Position numbers and translations under genes: made by a program | Part shown: in pieces, positions 7,067 to 15,147 of the stretch | Layout: each line of letters begins with the position of its first letter | Numbering within the stretch: position 1 is the first letter of the stretch | Virus record (IMG/VR): IMGVR_UViG_3300012032_000003 | Location: 1 to 38,157 of that record | Origin: a virus | Length of the DNA stretch: 38,157 bases | Strand: one strand, 5' to 3' | The notes under the pieces: model-generated | Databases searched by the model: none | The model's input: only the letters and a program-made list of their open reading frames with translations | Told to the model about the DNA's origin: nothing

Positions 7067-8053
7067 ATGGCAGATCTAAGCAAATTTGAACAAATGCTAG
7101 AGCGGCTCATTAATGAAGACCGTGACGGCGCACAAGAATTATTCCACGACATCGTTGTAGAAAAATCTCGTAGCATTTACGAATCACTTCTTGAGAGCGA
7201 TAAAGAAGAAGACGAAGACGAAGACGAAGACGTTGAAGAAGCAGCTGAAGACGAAGACGAAGATGATGTAAGTGAATCTGAAGAATCAGACGAAGATGAA
7301 GATGACATGGACGAAGGTTTCAACCTAGACGAGTTCGAAGTTGAAGGCGACGACGACATGATGGGCGGCGACGCAACTGACGACATGATCGGTGACCTAG
7401 GCTCAGAAGACGGCGAAGGCGACGAGATTGACTTTGACATGGCCGGCGGCGAAGAAGGTGAAGGCGACATGGAAGACCGTGTAGTTGACCTTGAAGACGC
7501 ACTTGACGACCTAAAAGCTGAGTTCGACAAAATGATGGGCGGCGAAGACGACATGGGCATGATGCCAGGTGACGACGACGACGAACAGGAATACGACGAC
7601 GAAGACGAAGAAGGCGAAGAAGAGGAAGAAAGTTTCCAATTCGAAGCAAAGAAAGACGACAAGAAAGACGCAAAGAAAGACGACAAGAAAGACGCAAAGA
7701 AAAAGAATGCTAACGAAGAAATGCGTGAGTACGTCGAAAAGGTTCAGGGCGGCGAGCTTGGCTCAAAGACTAGTGGCGACAACGGCACTAACACTAAGTC
7801 AACAGTAGCAAGTCCAAACAAAATGGGTGACGGCACTACAGACAACATCGTGCGCGATGACGAAGAAAGTGGCGGTGACCATGCTGGTCTAGGCGATCTA
7901 AACGCTAAAGACCATGACGCTGGCAACGTTAACAAGCCAGGTGGCAAAGCATCTAAGTCGATGAAGACTCAGTCAAAAGGCCACGGTGCTGAGAAAAAGG
8001 GATCAGGCGACAACGGAGTTAACTCTAAGTCACCACTCGGCAGCAAGAAGTAA
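7067..8053 (+). CDS. 67: Acidic prohead core protein (gp67-like)
   Basis: A 328-residue protein. Its N-terminus, roughly LSKFEQMLERLINEDRDGAQ then ELFHDIVVEKSRSIYESLLE, resembles the helical head of T4-type prohead core protein gp67. From about residue 45 to 190 it is extremely Asp/Glu-rich with Gly and Met. Around 194-215 it switches to Lys/Asp repeats, and the last 110 residues are Gly/Ser/Asn/Lys-rich. T4 gp67 is only 80 residues, so this is a large expansion. In T4, gp67 and gp68 are core components that help shape the prohead and are cleaved by gp21. Position between genes 20 and 21 supports the call. The AGGAG site at 7054-7058 is well placed for the ATG. The low-complexity body limits confidence in homology. 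Confidence 0.65.
   Translation: MADLSKFEQMLERLINEDRDGAQELFHDIVVEKSRSIYESLLESDKEEDEDEDEDVEEAAEDEDEDDVSESEESDEDEDDMDEGFNLDEFEVEGDDDMMGGDATDDMIGDLGSEDGEGDEIDFDMAGGEEGEGDMEDRVVDLEDALDDLKAEFDKMMGGEDDMGMMPGDDDDEQEYDDEDEEGEEEEESFQFEAKKDDKKDAKKDDKKDAKKKNANEEMREYVEKVQGGELGSKTSGDNGTNTKSTVASPNKMGDGTTDNIVRDDEESGGDHAGLGDLNAKDHDAGNVNKPGGKASKSMKTQSKGHGAEKKGSGDNGVNSKSPLGSKK
7648..7695 (+). repeat. 24-bp tandem duplication in the core protein gene
   Basis: Two consecutive copies of a 24-nt unit (7648-7671 and 7672-7695) encode the Lys/Asp segment KKDDKKDA twice. The copies look identical. The reading frame is preserved, so changes in copy number would only lengthen the charged linker. Confidence 0.7.
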
Positions 8054-8066
8054 AAGGGACATTTGA

Positions 8067-8699
8067 ATGAGAACTTTACAAGAGAATTTGACATTCGACC
8101 AAGCTGGAATGGTCATTGAGTCTGCTGAGAACGCTACGGGCGGCAAGGACCTTTATATGAAAGGTGTTTGTATTCAAGGCGGTGTACGCAATGCTAACCA
8201 GCGTGTGTATCCTGTAAATGAAATTGGCAGGGCTGTCAAAACTCTCAATGATCAAATCACAGGAGGTTATTCAGTTCTCGGTGAAGTTGATCATCCAGAG
8301 GGTCTCAACATTAACCTAGACCGTGTAAGCCATATGATCACAGAAATGTGGATGGATGGACCAAACGGCTACGGCAAGATGAAAATATTACCGACTCCTA
8401 TGGGGAACCTAGTAAAGACGATGCTTGAAGCAGGCGTTAAGCTAGGTGTCTCTTCTAGGGGCTCGGGTAACGTATCAGAAGATGGTAATAGCGAAGTGTC
8501 TGACTTTGAAATCATTACCGTCGACTGTGTCGCTCAACCAAGCGCGCCAGGTGCGTATCCAACCGCTATTTATGAACACATGATGAACACTAGAGGCGGA
8601 ATGAAAGCGTATGAGCTAGCGGAAGCGGCAAAGTATGATCCAAAGGCACAGAAATATCTTAAAGAGAGCTTATTAACCATAATAAGCGGGCTCCGATAA
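8067..8699 (+). CDS. 21: Prohead core protease gp21
   Basis: A 210-residue T4-type maturation protease (herpes assemblin-like serine protease fold, family S77). The block LGEVDHPEG places the catalytic His at about residue 76, and GVSSRGSG places the nucleophile Ser at about 129-130. This His-to-Ser distance of about 54 fits the T4 enzyme. The following SDFEIITVDCVAQPSAPGAY segment is also typical of the family. T4 gp21 (212 residues) is almost the same length. It cleaves core and shell proteins after a short (L/I)xE motif before DNA packaging. The start ATG is preceded by AAAGGGA at 8053-8058. It lies between the core protein gene and scaffold gene 22, the T4 order. Confidence 0.95.
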   Translation: MRTLQENLTFDQAGMVIESAENATGGKDLYMKGVCIQGGVRNANQRVYPVNEIGRAVKTLNDQITGGYSVLGEVDHPEGLNINLDRVSHMITEMWMDGPNGYGKMKILPTPMGNLVKTMLEAGVKLGVSSRGSGNVSEDGNSEVSDFEIITVDCVAQPSAPGAYPTAIYEHMMNTRGGMKAYELAEAAKYDPKAQKYLKESLLTIISGLR

Positions 8700-8713
8700 G
8701 CGAGGAGAAAAAC

Positions 8714-9817
8714 ATGTTGGATGCATTAAAATCACTCTTCGAAAGCACAGCAATTTCGGAAGAAGTAAAAGCAGAACTACAAGAAGCTTGGGAAACGAAA
8801 GTTAGAGAAAATCGTCAACAAGTTACTGCTGAGCTTCGTGAAGAATTTGCCCAAAAGTATGAGCATGACAAGCAGACAATGGTGGAAGCTATTGATCAGA
8901 TGCTCAGCGAAAGACTAGCTGAAGAAATTCAAGAGTTTGCAGACGATCGCAAGCAACTTGCAGAGGCCAAAGCAAAGTACTCAATGGCTATGCGTGAAAA
9001 CGCAAAGACACTAAAGAGCTTTGTAATGGAGCAGCTAAAGTCTGAAGTGGCAGAACTACACGAAGACAAGAAGGCGCAGGCAGAGAAATTTGCTAAGCTG
9101 GAAGAATTTGTAGTTGACGCTCTTGCACATGAGATTGCAGAGTTTTACGAAGACAAGAAAGACCTATCAGAGACTAAGGTTCGCCTAGTACGCGAGGCTA
9201 AGGTACACTTTGGTAAGGTTAAGAAAGACTTCATTGAAAGAAGTGCTAAAGCAGTATCTGAAACAGTTGACGGAGCCCTACGCGGTGAAATCGGCCAGTT
9301 GAAAGAAGATATTGAAGAAGCACGTCGTAACGACTTCGGTCGCAAGGTGTTTGAAGCATTTGCTTCTGAGTATTCAAACAGCTACTTAAATGAAAAAGGC
9401 GAAACAGTTAAGTTGATGAAACTTATCAATTCGCAGAAGAAGCAAATCGAAGAAGCTAAAAAGGTTGCTACTAAAGCAAATACTTTAGTGGAATCACAGC
9501 AGAAGCAATATAAAAAGCTTCAAGAATCTACACGCAGAAAAGAGATCATGTCTAATCTAGTTGCTCCTTTGAACAGGGATCAAAAAGAAATCATGTCTGA
9601 TTTACTTGAAGGCGTGCAAACAGATAGACTTCGAGTGTCGTTTGACAAGTATCTACCTAGTGTAATTGATGGAAACAAGAGAGTTCCACAAGGTCGCAAA
9701 GCAGTACTGTCAGAAGGCAAAGAAGTAACAGGCAACAAAGCAACAACACAAAATGACACAGCTAAAGCAGACGATTCAAATGTACTTGAGTTACGCCGTC
9801 TCGCTGGACTGAAATAA
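8714..9817 (+). CDS. 22: Scaffold prohead core protein gp22
   Basis: A 367-residue, almost entirely alpha-helical, highly charged protein with long Glu/Lys/Ala-rich coiled-coil stretches (about 15-200). Its C-terminal part carries the RVSFDKYLPSVIDG segment (about 298-311), a block I associate with gp22 of T4-like phages. The protein forms the inner scaffold around which gp23 assembles and is destroyed by gp21 during maturation. T4 gp22 is 269 residues, so this one is longer, mostly in the coiled-coil region. A GAGGAG ribosome site sits 5 nt before the ATG. Its stop codon overlaps the ribosome site of gene 23, which points to coupled expression. Confidence 0.9.
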   Translation: MLDALKSLFESTAISEEVKAELQEAWETKVRENRQQVTAELREEFAQKYEHDKQTMVEAIDQMLSERLAEEIQEFADDRKQLAEAKAKYSMAMRENAKTLKSFVMEQLKSEVAELHEDKKAQAEKFAKLEEFVVDALAHEIAEFYEDKKDLSETKVRLVREAKVHFGKVKKDFIERSAKAVSETVDGALRGEIGQLKEDIEEARRNDFGRKVFEAFASEYSNSYLNEKGETVKLMKLINSQKKQIEEAKKVATKANTLVESQQKQYKKLQESTRRKEIMSNLVAPLNRDQKEIMSDLLEGVQTDRLRVSFDKYLPSVIDGNKRVPQGRKAVLSEGKEVTGNKATTQNDTAKADDSNVLELRRLAGLK

Positions 9818-9827
9818 GGAGAATATG

Positions 9828-10994
9828 ATGTCAGAACTATTAGAATCACGCTGGCAGGATACCAAAACTGCTCTTCTTGAAGGCCTTGACGGTAACAAGA
9901 AGTCTGTAATGGCAGCCACGCTAGAAAACACTAAGAAGCACTTGCAAGAGAGTGCAACAGCAGGCGCAACTTCAGCTGGTAACGTAGCTACACTAAACCG
10001 TGTAATCCTACCTGTTATCAGACGTGTAATGCCTACAGTAATTGCTAACGAGCTAGTTGGTGTTCAGCCAATGACAGGCCCAGTTGGTCAGATCCATACA
10101 CTTCGTGTACGTTACGCTGATGGCGACAATGGCGCGAATGCTGGTGAAGAGGCTCTAAGCCCATTCAAGATTGCTGAAGCTTACTCAGGTGCTCCTGGAA
10201 GCAACAAGGCGCCAGCTGCAACATCTTCACTAGAAGGTAACGCAGGTAACCGTCTAAGCATCCAGATCTTGAAGCAGACTGTTGAAGCCAAGTCACGCAA
10301 GCTAAGCGCTCGCTGGACCTTTGAAGGTGCACAAGATGCACAGTCAATGCACGGCATCGACGTTGAAGCAGAGATCATGGCTGCACTAGCACAAGAAATT
10401 ACTGCTGAAATTGACCAAGAGGTTCTAAGTAGCCTTGAAAGTCTAGCAGGTACAGCAAGCGAAACTTACGACCAGGCTGCCGTTAGCGGTACTGCTACAT
10501 TCGTAGGTGATGAGCACGCTGCATTAGCTGTTCAGATCAACCGCGTAAGCAACTTGATCGCTCAGCGTACACGTCGTGGCGCAGGTAACTGGGCAGTGGT
10601 ATCACCATTTGCACTAACTATCCTACAAAGTGCTACAACAAGTGCGTTTGCTCGTACAACAGAAGGTACTTTCGAAGCACCAACCAACACTAAGATGGTA
10701 GGTACTTTGAACAATGCTATGAAAGTGTATGTTAACACATACTCACCAGACAACGCACCAGTTCTTATTGGTTACAAGGGTACAAGCGAGTCGGATGCTG
10801 CGGCGTTCTATTGCCCATATATTCCGCTAATGAGCTCAGGTGTTGTGCTGGATCCAAGCACTTTCGAACCTGTTGTTAGCTTTATGACACGCTACGGCTA
10901 TGTCGAGCTAAGCAACGCTGCTTCGTCACTTGGTAACGCAGCAGACTACCTAGGCAAGGTGGCTATTACTAACAGCAATGTTAGCTTCAGCTAA
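9828..10994 (+). CDS. 23: Major capsid protein gp23
   Basis: A 388-residue T4-type major capsid protein. Recognisable blocks are LNRVILPVIRRVMPTVIANE (about 56-75), GVQPMTGPVGQI, the RKLSARWTFE block (about 160-170), EIDQEVL, and the C-terminal MTRYGYVE (about 360). Two ATGs lie in tandem at 9825 and 9828. The second was chosen because it is 6 nt from AAGGAG (9816-9821), while the first is only 3 nt away. A gp21-type cleavage motif LQE is visible at about residues 39-41, which would remove a short N-terminal propeptide. It is clearly shorter than T4 gp23 (521 residues), so it probably lacks an insertion domain. A strong terminator follows. Confidence 0.95.
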   Translation: MSELLESRWQDTKTALLEGLDGNKKSVMAATLENTKKHLQESATAGATSAGNVATLNRVILPVIRRVMPTVIANELVGVQPMTGPVGQIHTLRVRYADGDNGANAGEEALSPFKIAEAYSGAPGSNKAPAATSSLEGNAGNRLSIQILKQTVEAKSRKLSARWTFEGAQDAQSMHGIDVEAEIMAALAQEITAEIDQEVLSSLESLAGTASETYDQAAVSGTATFVGDEHAALAVQINRVSNLIAQRTRRGAGNWAVVSPFALTILQSATTSAFARTTEGTFEAPTNTKMVGTLNNAMKVYVNTYSPDNAPVLIGYKGTSESDAAAFYCPYIPLMSSGVVLDPSTFEPVVSFMTRYGYVELSNAASSLGNAADYLGKVAITNSNVSFS

Positions 10995-11017
10995 TCTTCC
11001 TTAGGGATAGAGAAACT

Positions 11018-11047
11018 AAAATAGGTCCTACGGGGCCTATTTTTTTG
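11018..11047 (+). terminator. Strong terminator after gene 23
   Basis: AAATAGGTCC and GGGCCTATTT pair over 10 bp (one G-T) around a TACG tetraloop closed by C-G, the very stable UNCG class, and are followed directly by a T-run. It begins 24 nt after the gp23 stop codon and ends the head operon. The T-run overlaps the -35 element of the next promoter. Confidence 0.9.
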
Positions 11048-11073
11048 ACTATCCTTTTCGTGTGTGCTATAAT
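11045..11073 (+). promoter_or_regulatory. Sigma70-type promoter for the endonuclease gene
   Basis: TTGACT (11045-11050) and TATAAT (11068-11073) are separated by exactly 17 nt. The -10 is preceded by TGC, giving an extended -10. This is close to the ideal host housekeeping promoter and stands alone in this late-gene window. It would allow the endonuclease gene to be read by unmodified host polymerase early in infection. Confidence 0.75.
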
Positions 11074-11087
11074 GTAACTCAGTAGTG

Positions 11088-11095
11088 TATAAATA
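11088..11095 (+). promoter_or_regulatory. Perfect T4-type late promoter
   Basis: TATAAATA, a full match to the T4 late consensus, followed by C as in the other late promoters here. It lies 33 nt before the endonuclease ATG and 15 nt after the sigma70-type -10 element, so the gene has both early-type and late-type promoters. Confidence 0.75.
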
Positions 11096-11128
11096 CGTGC
11101 AGAGGCAGCCCCAAAGGTAATGTGATCA

Positions 11129-12697
11129 ATGACAGTCAAAGACAGCTTAGTAAGTATAATAGAAAACACACCAGTAAGACAGTTGTCAGCTAAAGTCAAA
11201 GCAGATGCTACTGTTTACAGTTACGTAATAGCGTTCCCTGGAGACTCGTTGTCTGAAAAAATATACAATGCTGTTAACCCAGGAGCTAACGTCTGTGACT
11301 TAGGTAACAAGAAGAAGTTCAACAGCATAACACAGGGATATAGGTTTTGCGGAAGAGCTAATGTATGTTCTTGCGCAAAGGAGTCTGTGAGTAATAAAGT
11401 CTCTGCCACAAAGAACAACTATAGTAACTCTGAAAAAGAATCTATTTCTGAGAAACGTAAAAAAACAACGCTTGCTCGGTACGGCGTTGAGAACACTGGT
11501 CAGACTGCTGTAGCAAAAAAGAACCACGCTGCTGTGTACAACGACACAGAGAGAGTGGCTAATATTGTAGACGGTGTTCAAGAAACTAAACTGTTAAAGT
11601 ACGGGTCACGTTTTTACAACAATCCAATACAGATTAAAAAGACGTTTAAAGAAAAAGATACTAATTACTGGTCTGCGAGATACTTTGACAAAGGTATTGA
11701 GAAACTTAGAGACCCAGCAGCAATGACAGAAATGTTTAATACTATGTCTGTGTATGATATTGCTGACGAGTTAAACGTTCATATACAAACTATATATAGA
11801 TACTTAAATAAGCACAAAATAAAGCAACCGTTTAAGAGTATAGAAGAAAAACAAGTAGTTGATTTTATAAAAAGTTTAGGAATAACAAATATTGTAGAAA
11901 ACAGTCGTTTGATACTTCCTTCGAGGAAAGAGATAGATATATTTCTCCCGGACTTTAATATAGCAATAGAGTACAACGGCGTGTATTGGCATCACGATGA
12001 CGTGGATCATATTACAAGAAGTTATCATCATAACAAGTATAAAGAGTGTAAAGATCAAGGGATTCAATTAATAACTATCTTTTCAACGTACTGGAAGTCA
12101 AAGAACGACATTGTAAAGAAGTTTATAAAAAACAAATTAAATCAACAATCACAACGAGTATTTGCTCGTAAGTGTGTTATTAAAGAAGTAAGTTCTGTAG
12201 ATTCAAAGACATTCTTAGCAACCAATCACATATTAGGTTATACTCCGGCAAGTGTCCGCCTGGGACTTTATTACAACGACGATCTGGTGTCTTTAATGAC
12301 GTTTGCCCAAAAACGTATTGCTATAGGCAAAGCTGAAACCGGCCACGAACTGGTGCGATATGCTACCTCTGTATCTGTAGTCGGCGGAGCGTCAAAGTTG
12401 TTAAAGGCCTTTATGAAGCAGTATACCCCTGAGAAGGTTATATCGTATTCTGACAACGAATGGAGCAACGGTAACTTGTACCGAGTATTGGGGTTTACCT
12501 TAGAAAAAGAAATCCCGCCCAGCTACTGGTATGTGAAACCGAGAGAAGAACGCTTGTACCACCGTTTTACATTCTCGAAACAAAAGCTGGTTAAGAAAGG
12601 TTACGACCCAGCACTAACTGAAAAACAGATCACCAAGCAAATGGGCTTGTTAAAAGTATGGGACTGCGGAAAACTGAAGTGGGTACTTGAAAGATAA
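11129..12697 (+). CDS. Putative free-standing homing endonuclease (Vsr/EDxHD-like core)
   Basis: A 522-residue protein with several parts. Residues 1-110 are unrecognised and contain a Cys cluster (CDLG near 56, then CGRANVCSC). Two short DNA-binding-type motifs of the ARYGVEN/KYG kind (NUMOD-like) lie at about 113-126 and 153-166. A helix-turn-helix segment follows at about 207-232 (VYDIADELNVHIQTIYRYL). The nuclease core is EIDIFLPDFNIAIEYNGVYW plus HHD (about 268-291), with an HHNKYKECKDQGI helix after it, the pattern of Vsr-like and EDxHD phage nucleases. A C-terminal domain (about 345-522) is of a kind often attached to these nucleases. Codons are more A/T-rich than in gp23, which suggests transfer. 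The gene lies between the gp23 terminator and the fibre genes. Its target site is unknown. AAAGG is 11 nt before the ATG. Confidence 0.8.
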   Translation: MTVKDSLVSIIENTPVRQLSAKVKADATVYSYVIAFPGDSLSEKIYNAVNPGANVCDLGNKKKFNSITQGYRFCGRANVCSCAKESVSNKVSATKNNYSNSEKESISEKRKKTTLARYGVENTGQTAVAKKNHAAVYNDTERVANIVDGVQETKLLKYGSRFYNNPIQIKKTFKEKDTNYWSARYFDKGIEKLRDPAAMTEMFNTMSVYDIADELNVHIQTIYRYLNKHKIKQPFKSIEEKQVVDFIKSLGITNIVENSRLILPSRKEIDIFLPDFNIAIEYNGVYWHHDDVDHITRSYHHNKYKECKDQGIQLITIFSTYWKSKNDIVKKFIKNKLNQQSQRVFARKCVIKEVSSVDSKTFLATNHILGYTPASVRLGLYYNDDLVSLMTFAQKRIAIGKAETGHELVRYATSVSVVGGASKLLKAFMKQYTPEKVISYSDNEWSNGNLYRVLGFTLEKEIPPSYWYVKPREERLYHRFTFSKQKLVKKGYDPALTEKQITKQMGLLKVWDCGKLKWVLER

Positions 12698-12700
12698 ATA
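12693..12700 (+). promoter_or_regulatory. T4-type late promoter overlapping the endonuclease stop
   Basis: GATAAATA overlaps the endonuclease TAA (12695-12697) and lies about 90 nt before the ATG at 12789. The full 14-mer GATAAATACTTGTG recurs identically at 15183-15196 before another fibre-type gene, which supports a functional promoter. Confidence 0.65.
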
Positions 12701-12788
12701 CTTGTGTCAAAAATCGTGCCACATACAGTGGACTTATGCGGAAATGACCCGCCGCGTATTACTTAGAACGTAACCAAGGAGAAAACAA
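12701..12788 (+). other. Structured 5' leader of the virion protein operon
   Basis: An 88-nt untranslated leader between the late promoter and the ATG at 12789. It contains a small hairpin (CCAC 12719-12722 with GTGG 12728-12731) and a 7-bp stem (TATGCGG 12735-12741 with CCGCGTA 12752-12758, one T-G pair), then an AAGGAG ribosome site 7 nt before the ATG. Function unknown; it may stabilise the late mRNA or regulate translation. Confidence 0.4.
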
Positions 12789-13166
12789 ATGGGACGTCCG
12801 ATAAACAAAAGACATTTAGGCCAAGTTGAATCTGGTACTACAGATGGCAACTTCACAGCAATTGTATACGTACCTGGTGCTTCGGTATCAGAAAACGGTA
12901 TCATCATTAGCCAACGCTCAGAAACACTATTCGTAGTAAACGATACAGCAGACGGCACTGGTAACCAAGGTTCGTGCAGACTAGTTGACAAAGCTACTCC
13001 GGCAGAAGGCGAAATGGTTATTCAAGGATTTGTTGCAGGAAGCGGCACTCCAGTAAACATTCGTAAGCTACACAACAGAACTGTTATTGACTTTGACAAC
13101 AACAGATACGACTGGGAAATCCAAGACGATTCAACTGCTAACATCCTAGTACTAACACAGATGTAA
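12789..13166 (+). CDS. Putative virion structural protein, GRPINK type
   Basis: A 125-residue, beta-rich protein beginning MGRPINKRHLG. It is followed by Gly/Thr/Val-rich strand-forming sequence, including NFTAIVYVPGASVSE, IISQRSETLFVV and a C-terminal DNNRYDWEIQDDSTA. I associate small proteins with a GRP(I/L)NK start with structural genes next to capsid and fibre genes in T4-like phages of marine bacteria; this is recollection, not a search result. It is first in a four-gene unit driven by the late promoter at 12693, with a strong AAGGAG site. There is no membrane segment or signal peptide. A capsid decoration, neck or fibre-attachment role is possible. Confidence 0.6.
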   Translation: MGRPINKRHLGQVESGTTDGNFTAIVYVPGASVSENGIIISQRSETLFVVNDTADGTGNQGSCRLVDKATPAEGEMVIQGFVAGSGTPVNIRKLHNRTVIDFDNNRYDWEIQDDSTANILVLTQM

Positions 13167-13188
13167 TCCAACGGATAGGATTTAACGA

Positions 13189-14196
13189 ATGTCAAAATTT
13201 CTAAACGTAACAAACGGTGATTACACAATTACAGTTGATGACGATGGTATTATCAATCTAAACGCTGCCTCTGTGGTAATCAACGGCGATTTAGATATCA
13301 GAGGCACACAGACAGATATTTCTACAACTGTATTAGTTGTTGAAGATAATATTATTGAACTTAACAAAGTTGACACTGGAGATCCAGAAGATATCTCTGG
13401 TATCTCAATAAACAGAGCTCAAGGCATTCCGAGTGCGTTATGGGTATTTGACGAATTTATTAAGTACGAAAGTCCGCAAAATCTGCCAGAAGATCAGGAG
13501 TTCGGCATCGGCGGCTGGGCGCCAAGAGATGTCAATAATTTGTATCTCGCGCTCGAGCTAACCAGTATTACTACTCCTGGTACTGACTTAAATCTGTTGG
13601 GAATATATAACGGACCGGGCGATACTGATCTGCCAAACCCAGGCAAACTAACTGTAAAAGGTACAGAAGCTTACGAAAATCGTGTTACAGAACCTAGTGA
13701 TATCCCAAACAAAAAGTATGTTGACGATTCGATCCTAGCGTTTCTGAGTTCTGAGTTCCAGGACACAATACGTGAAGGCACATTCGCAGGAGCAGAAACA
13801 GAAGTTGAAGTACAAGACACAACTGTTACCGGTAACCCAAGTCAGATTAGGCTTTCTGTCGGTGGCGCTCTTGTTGCAACGTACTTCGAAGACAGTGTTA
13901 ACTTATACGATATAAAAATCGACGGTAACGAAATTTCTGCCACGCAACCAAACGAAGATCTAGTACTAACAGCAAACGGAATAGGTGCTGTTCGTGTTGA
14001 AGACGGATTAAACTTAACAACAACGCCACACAACGGAACAGGGGTTATTGACCCAGCAGAGCCTGATTCGGGCACTTTGCTCTATAGCAAAGAAAGAGGA
14101 TTAGGCGGCACAGGTGTGCATTTTGTTAACGAAGACGAAACTAGAGATGAAATTATTAGCGCCAATAGAGCGTTAGTATACAGCATGATTTTTTAA
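13189..14196 (+). CDS. Fibre-type virion structural protein
   Basis: A 335-residue beta-rich protein. Near the N-terminus it has VVINGDLDIRGTQTDISTT (about 28-46) followed by VLVVEDNIIELNK. This is the same domain type (GNL.V.GTTTT..S then (V)DDVNIEL) that is repeated in the giant fibre genes at 24073 and 31130. Later come the segment DIPNKKYVDDSI (about 173-184), common in fibre proteins, and a beta-repeat region (GNEISATQPNEDLVLTANGI, about 246-265). The C-terminus (HFVNEDETRDEII) may form a small cap. It probably forms part of a tail fibre or a fibre-attachment collar. AGGA lies 8 nt before the ATG. The exact place in the virion cannot be read from sequence. Confidence 0.65.
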   Translation: MSKFLNVTNGDYTITVDDDGIINLNAASVVINGDLDIRGTQTDISTTVLVVEDNIIELNKVDTGDPEDISGISINRAQGIPSALWVFDEFIKYESPQNLPEDQEFGIGGWAPRDVNNLYLALELTSITTPGTDLNLLGIYNGPGDTDLPNPGKLTVKGTEAYENRVTEPSDIPNKKYVDDSILAFLSSEFQDTIREGTFAGAETEVEVQDTTVTGNPSQIRLSVGGALVATYFEDSVNLYDIKIDGNEISATQPNEDLVLTANGIGAVRVEDGLNLTTTPHNGTGVIDPAEPDSGTLLYSKERGLGGTGVHFVNEDETRDEIISANRALVYSMIF

Positions 14197-14208
14197 TAGG
14201 AAACAAAC

Positions 14209-14571
14209 ATGGCAATAGCAAACGTACCAATTATAGAGCAGCCAGGCGACTCAGGTAACTATAGATGGGATGTGCTTACTGGGTCACTAGGAAAGAGATA
14301 CGCAATCACTACGGTGTTGGTGTGTAACAAATACGATCCTGGAGCAGTAAGTCCAGAGAATGAAGAGACTGCTTTTGATATGCACCTTGTGCCAGCAGGC
14401 GAAGCTGTATCTCCAGACCAAACTATAGTTGTAAGAAAGCTATCGTTGCCAGCAGGTGAAACGTTTACGTTCGACTCAGAAAAGATAGTACTCGAAGAGG
14501 ATGACAGACTAGTAATTGAAGGTGTAGTACCTGCGAACTTGGTAGCTACTGTAAGTTATTTGGAAGTATAA
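14209..14571 (+). CDS. Small beta-sandwich-like virion protein, unknown role
   Basis: A 120-residue acidic protein made of alternating beta-strand stretches (RYAITTVLVCNKYDP, TAFDMHLVPAGEA, TIVVRKLSLPAGETFTF, DDRLVIEGVVPANLV). No catalytic motif, signal or membrane segment is visible. This pattern suits a small beta-sandwich attached to the capsid or a fibre. It is in the same operon as its neighbours: TAGGAAAC precedes its ATG, and its TAA directly abuts the ATG of the next gene. I do not recognise a named family. Confidence 0.6.
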   Translation: MAIANVPIIEQPGDSGNYRWDVLTGSLGKRYAITTVLVCNKYDPGAVSPENEETAFDMHLVPAGEAVSPDQTIVVRKLSLPAGETFTFDSEKIVLEEDDRLVIEGVVPANLVATVSYLEV

Positions 14572-15147
14572 ATGAGACTGCTAAAAGCGCAAAACACAAA
14601 TCAAAGAAACATAAAAGGCAACGGTGTAAAGTACGATGTTGATGATCAAGTCATTATGGACAGTAACAACGTACTTCTTATTCCTAAAGGTTCTTTGTCA
14701 GAGCGTCCAGCTAATCCAACAAACGGACACATCCGTTTTAACACAGACGATGATCAGTTTGAAGCGTACCAAGACGGTGAATGGCGCGAGCTAAGGTTCA
14801 AAGAACCATTTAGAGATCCAGGCATTACTCAGCAATACTTGGGCGACGGTGACCTACAAGCAGGCAAAACAGTATTTGGGCCGTTGGATTCTGGTGATAC
14901 AGATTATCCTGTTCCTGCAACTGCTAAGAATATCTTAGTGTTTGTAGAGAACGTTTATCAAATTCCAGGACCGTTGCTGGATAGCAACACTATCGAAATT
15001 CACAACTATACACTTCAAGAAAGTACAGTAGGTATTCCACTGTCAGATCCAACAAATGCTAGTTATGCACCTGGCTGGTATATAGTATTTGAAAGTCCGC
15101 CAGACGATGGCAAACCTGTAGTAGTTACACACAACTTCGACAAATAA
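14572..15147 (+). CDS. Fibre-type protein with RPANPTNGHIRFN motif
   Basis: A 191-residue protein. Residues about 43-75 hold the fibre motif SERPANPTNGHIRFN followed by FEAYQDGEWREL. Related forms (RP..P..G.IRYN then YEGYNGTVW) occur twice in the gene at 15286. The next segment (about 97-150: DLQAGKTVFGPL then ILVFVENVYQIPGP) is the kind of receptor-end or linker domain seen in phage fibre proteins. It is the last gene of the operon that starts at 12693 and is followed by a terminator starting at its stop codon. It probably works with the larger fibre protein encoded next. Confidence 0.65.
   Translation: MRLLKAQNTNQRNIKGNGVKYDVDDQVIMDSNNVLLIPKGSLSERPANPTNGHIRFNTDDDQFEAYQDGEWRELRFKEPFRDPGITQQYLGDGDLQAGKTVFGPLDSGDTDYPVPATAKNILVFVENVYQIPGPLLDSNTIEIHNYTLQESTVGIPLSDPTNASYAPGWYIVFESPPDDGKPVVVTHNFDK

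Noticed and set aside
7177-7697. Ser-rich and Arg/Leu-rich antisense frames in the acidic core gene
   Set aside because: They arise from the GAC/GAA codon runs of the Asp/Glu-rich protein read backwards.
11120-11125. ATG directly followed by TGA just before the endonuclease start
   Set aside because: A one-codon frame in phase with the gene; the AAAGG site serves the ATG at 11129, and there is no sign of a real leader peptide.
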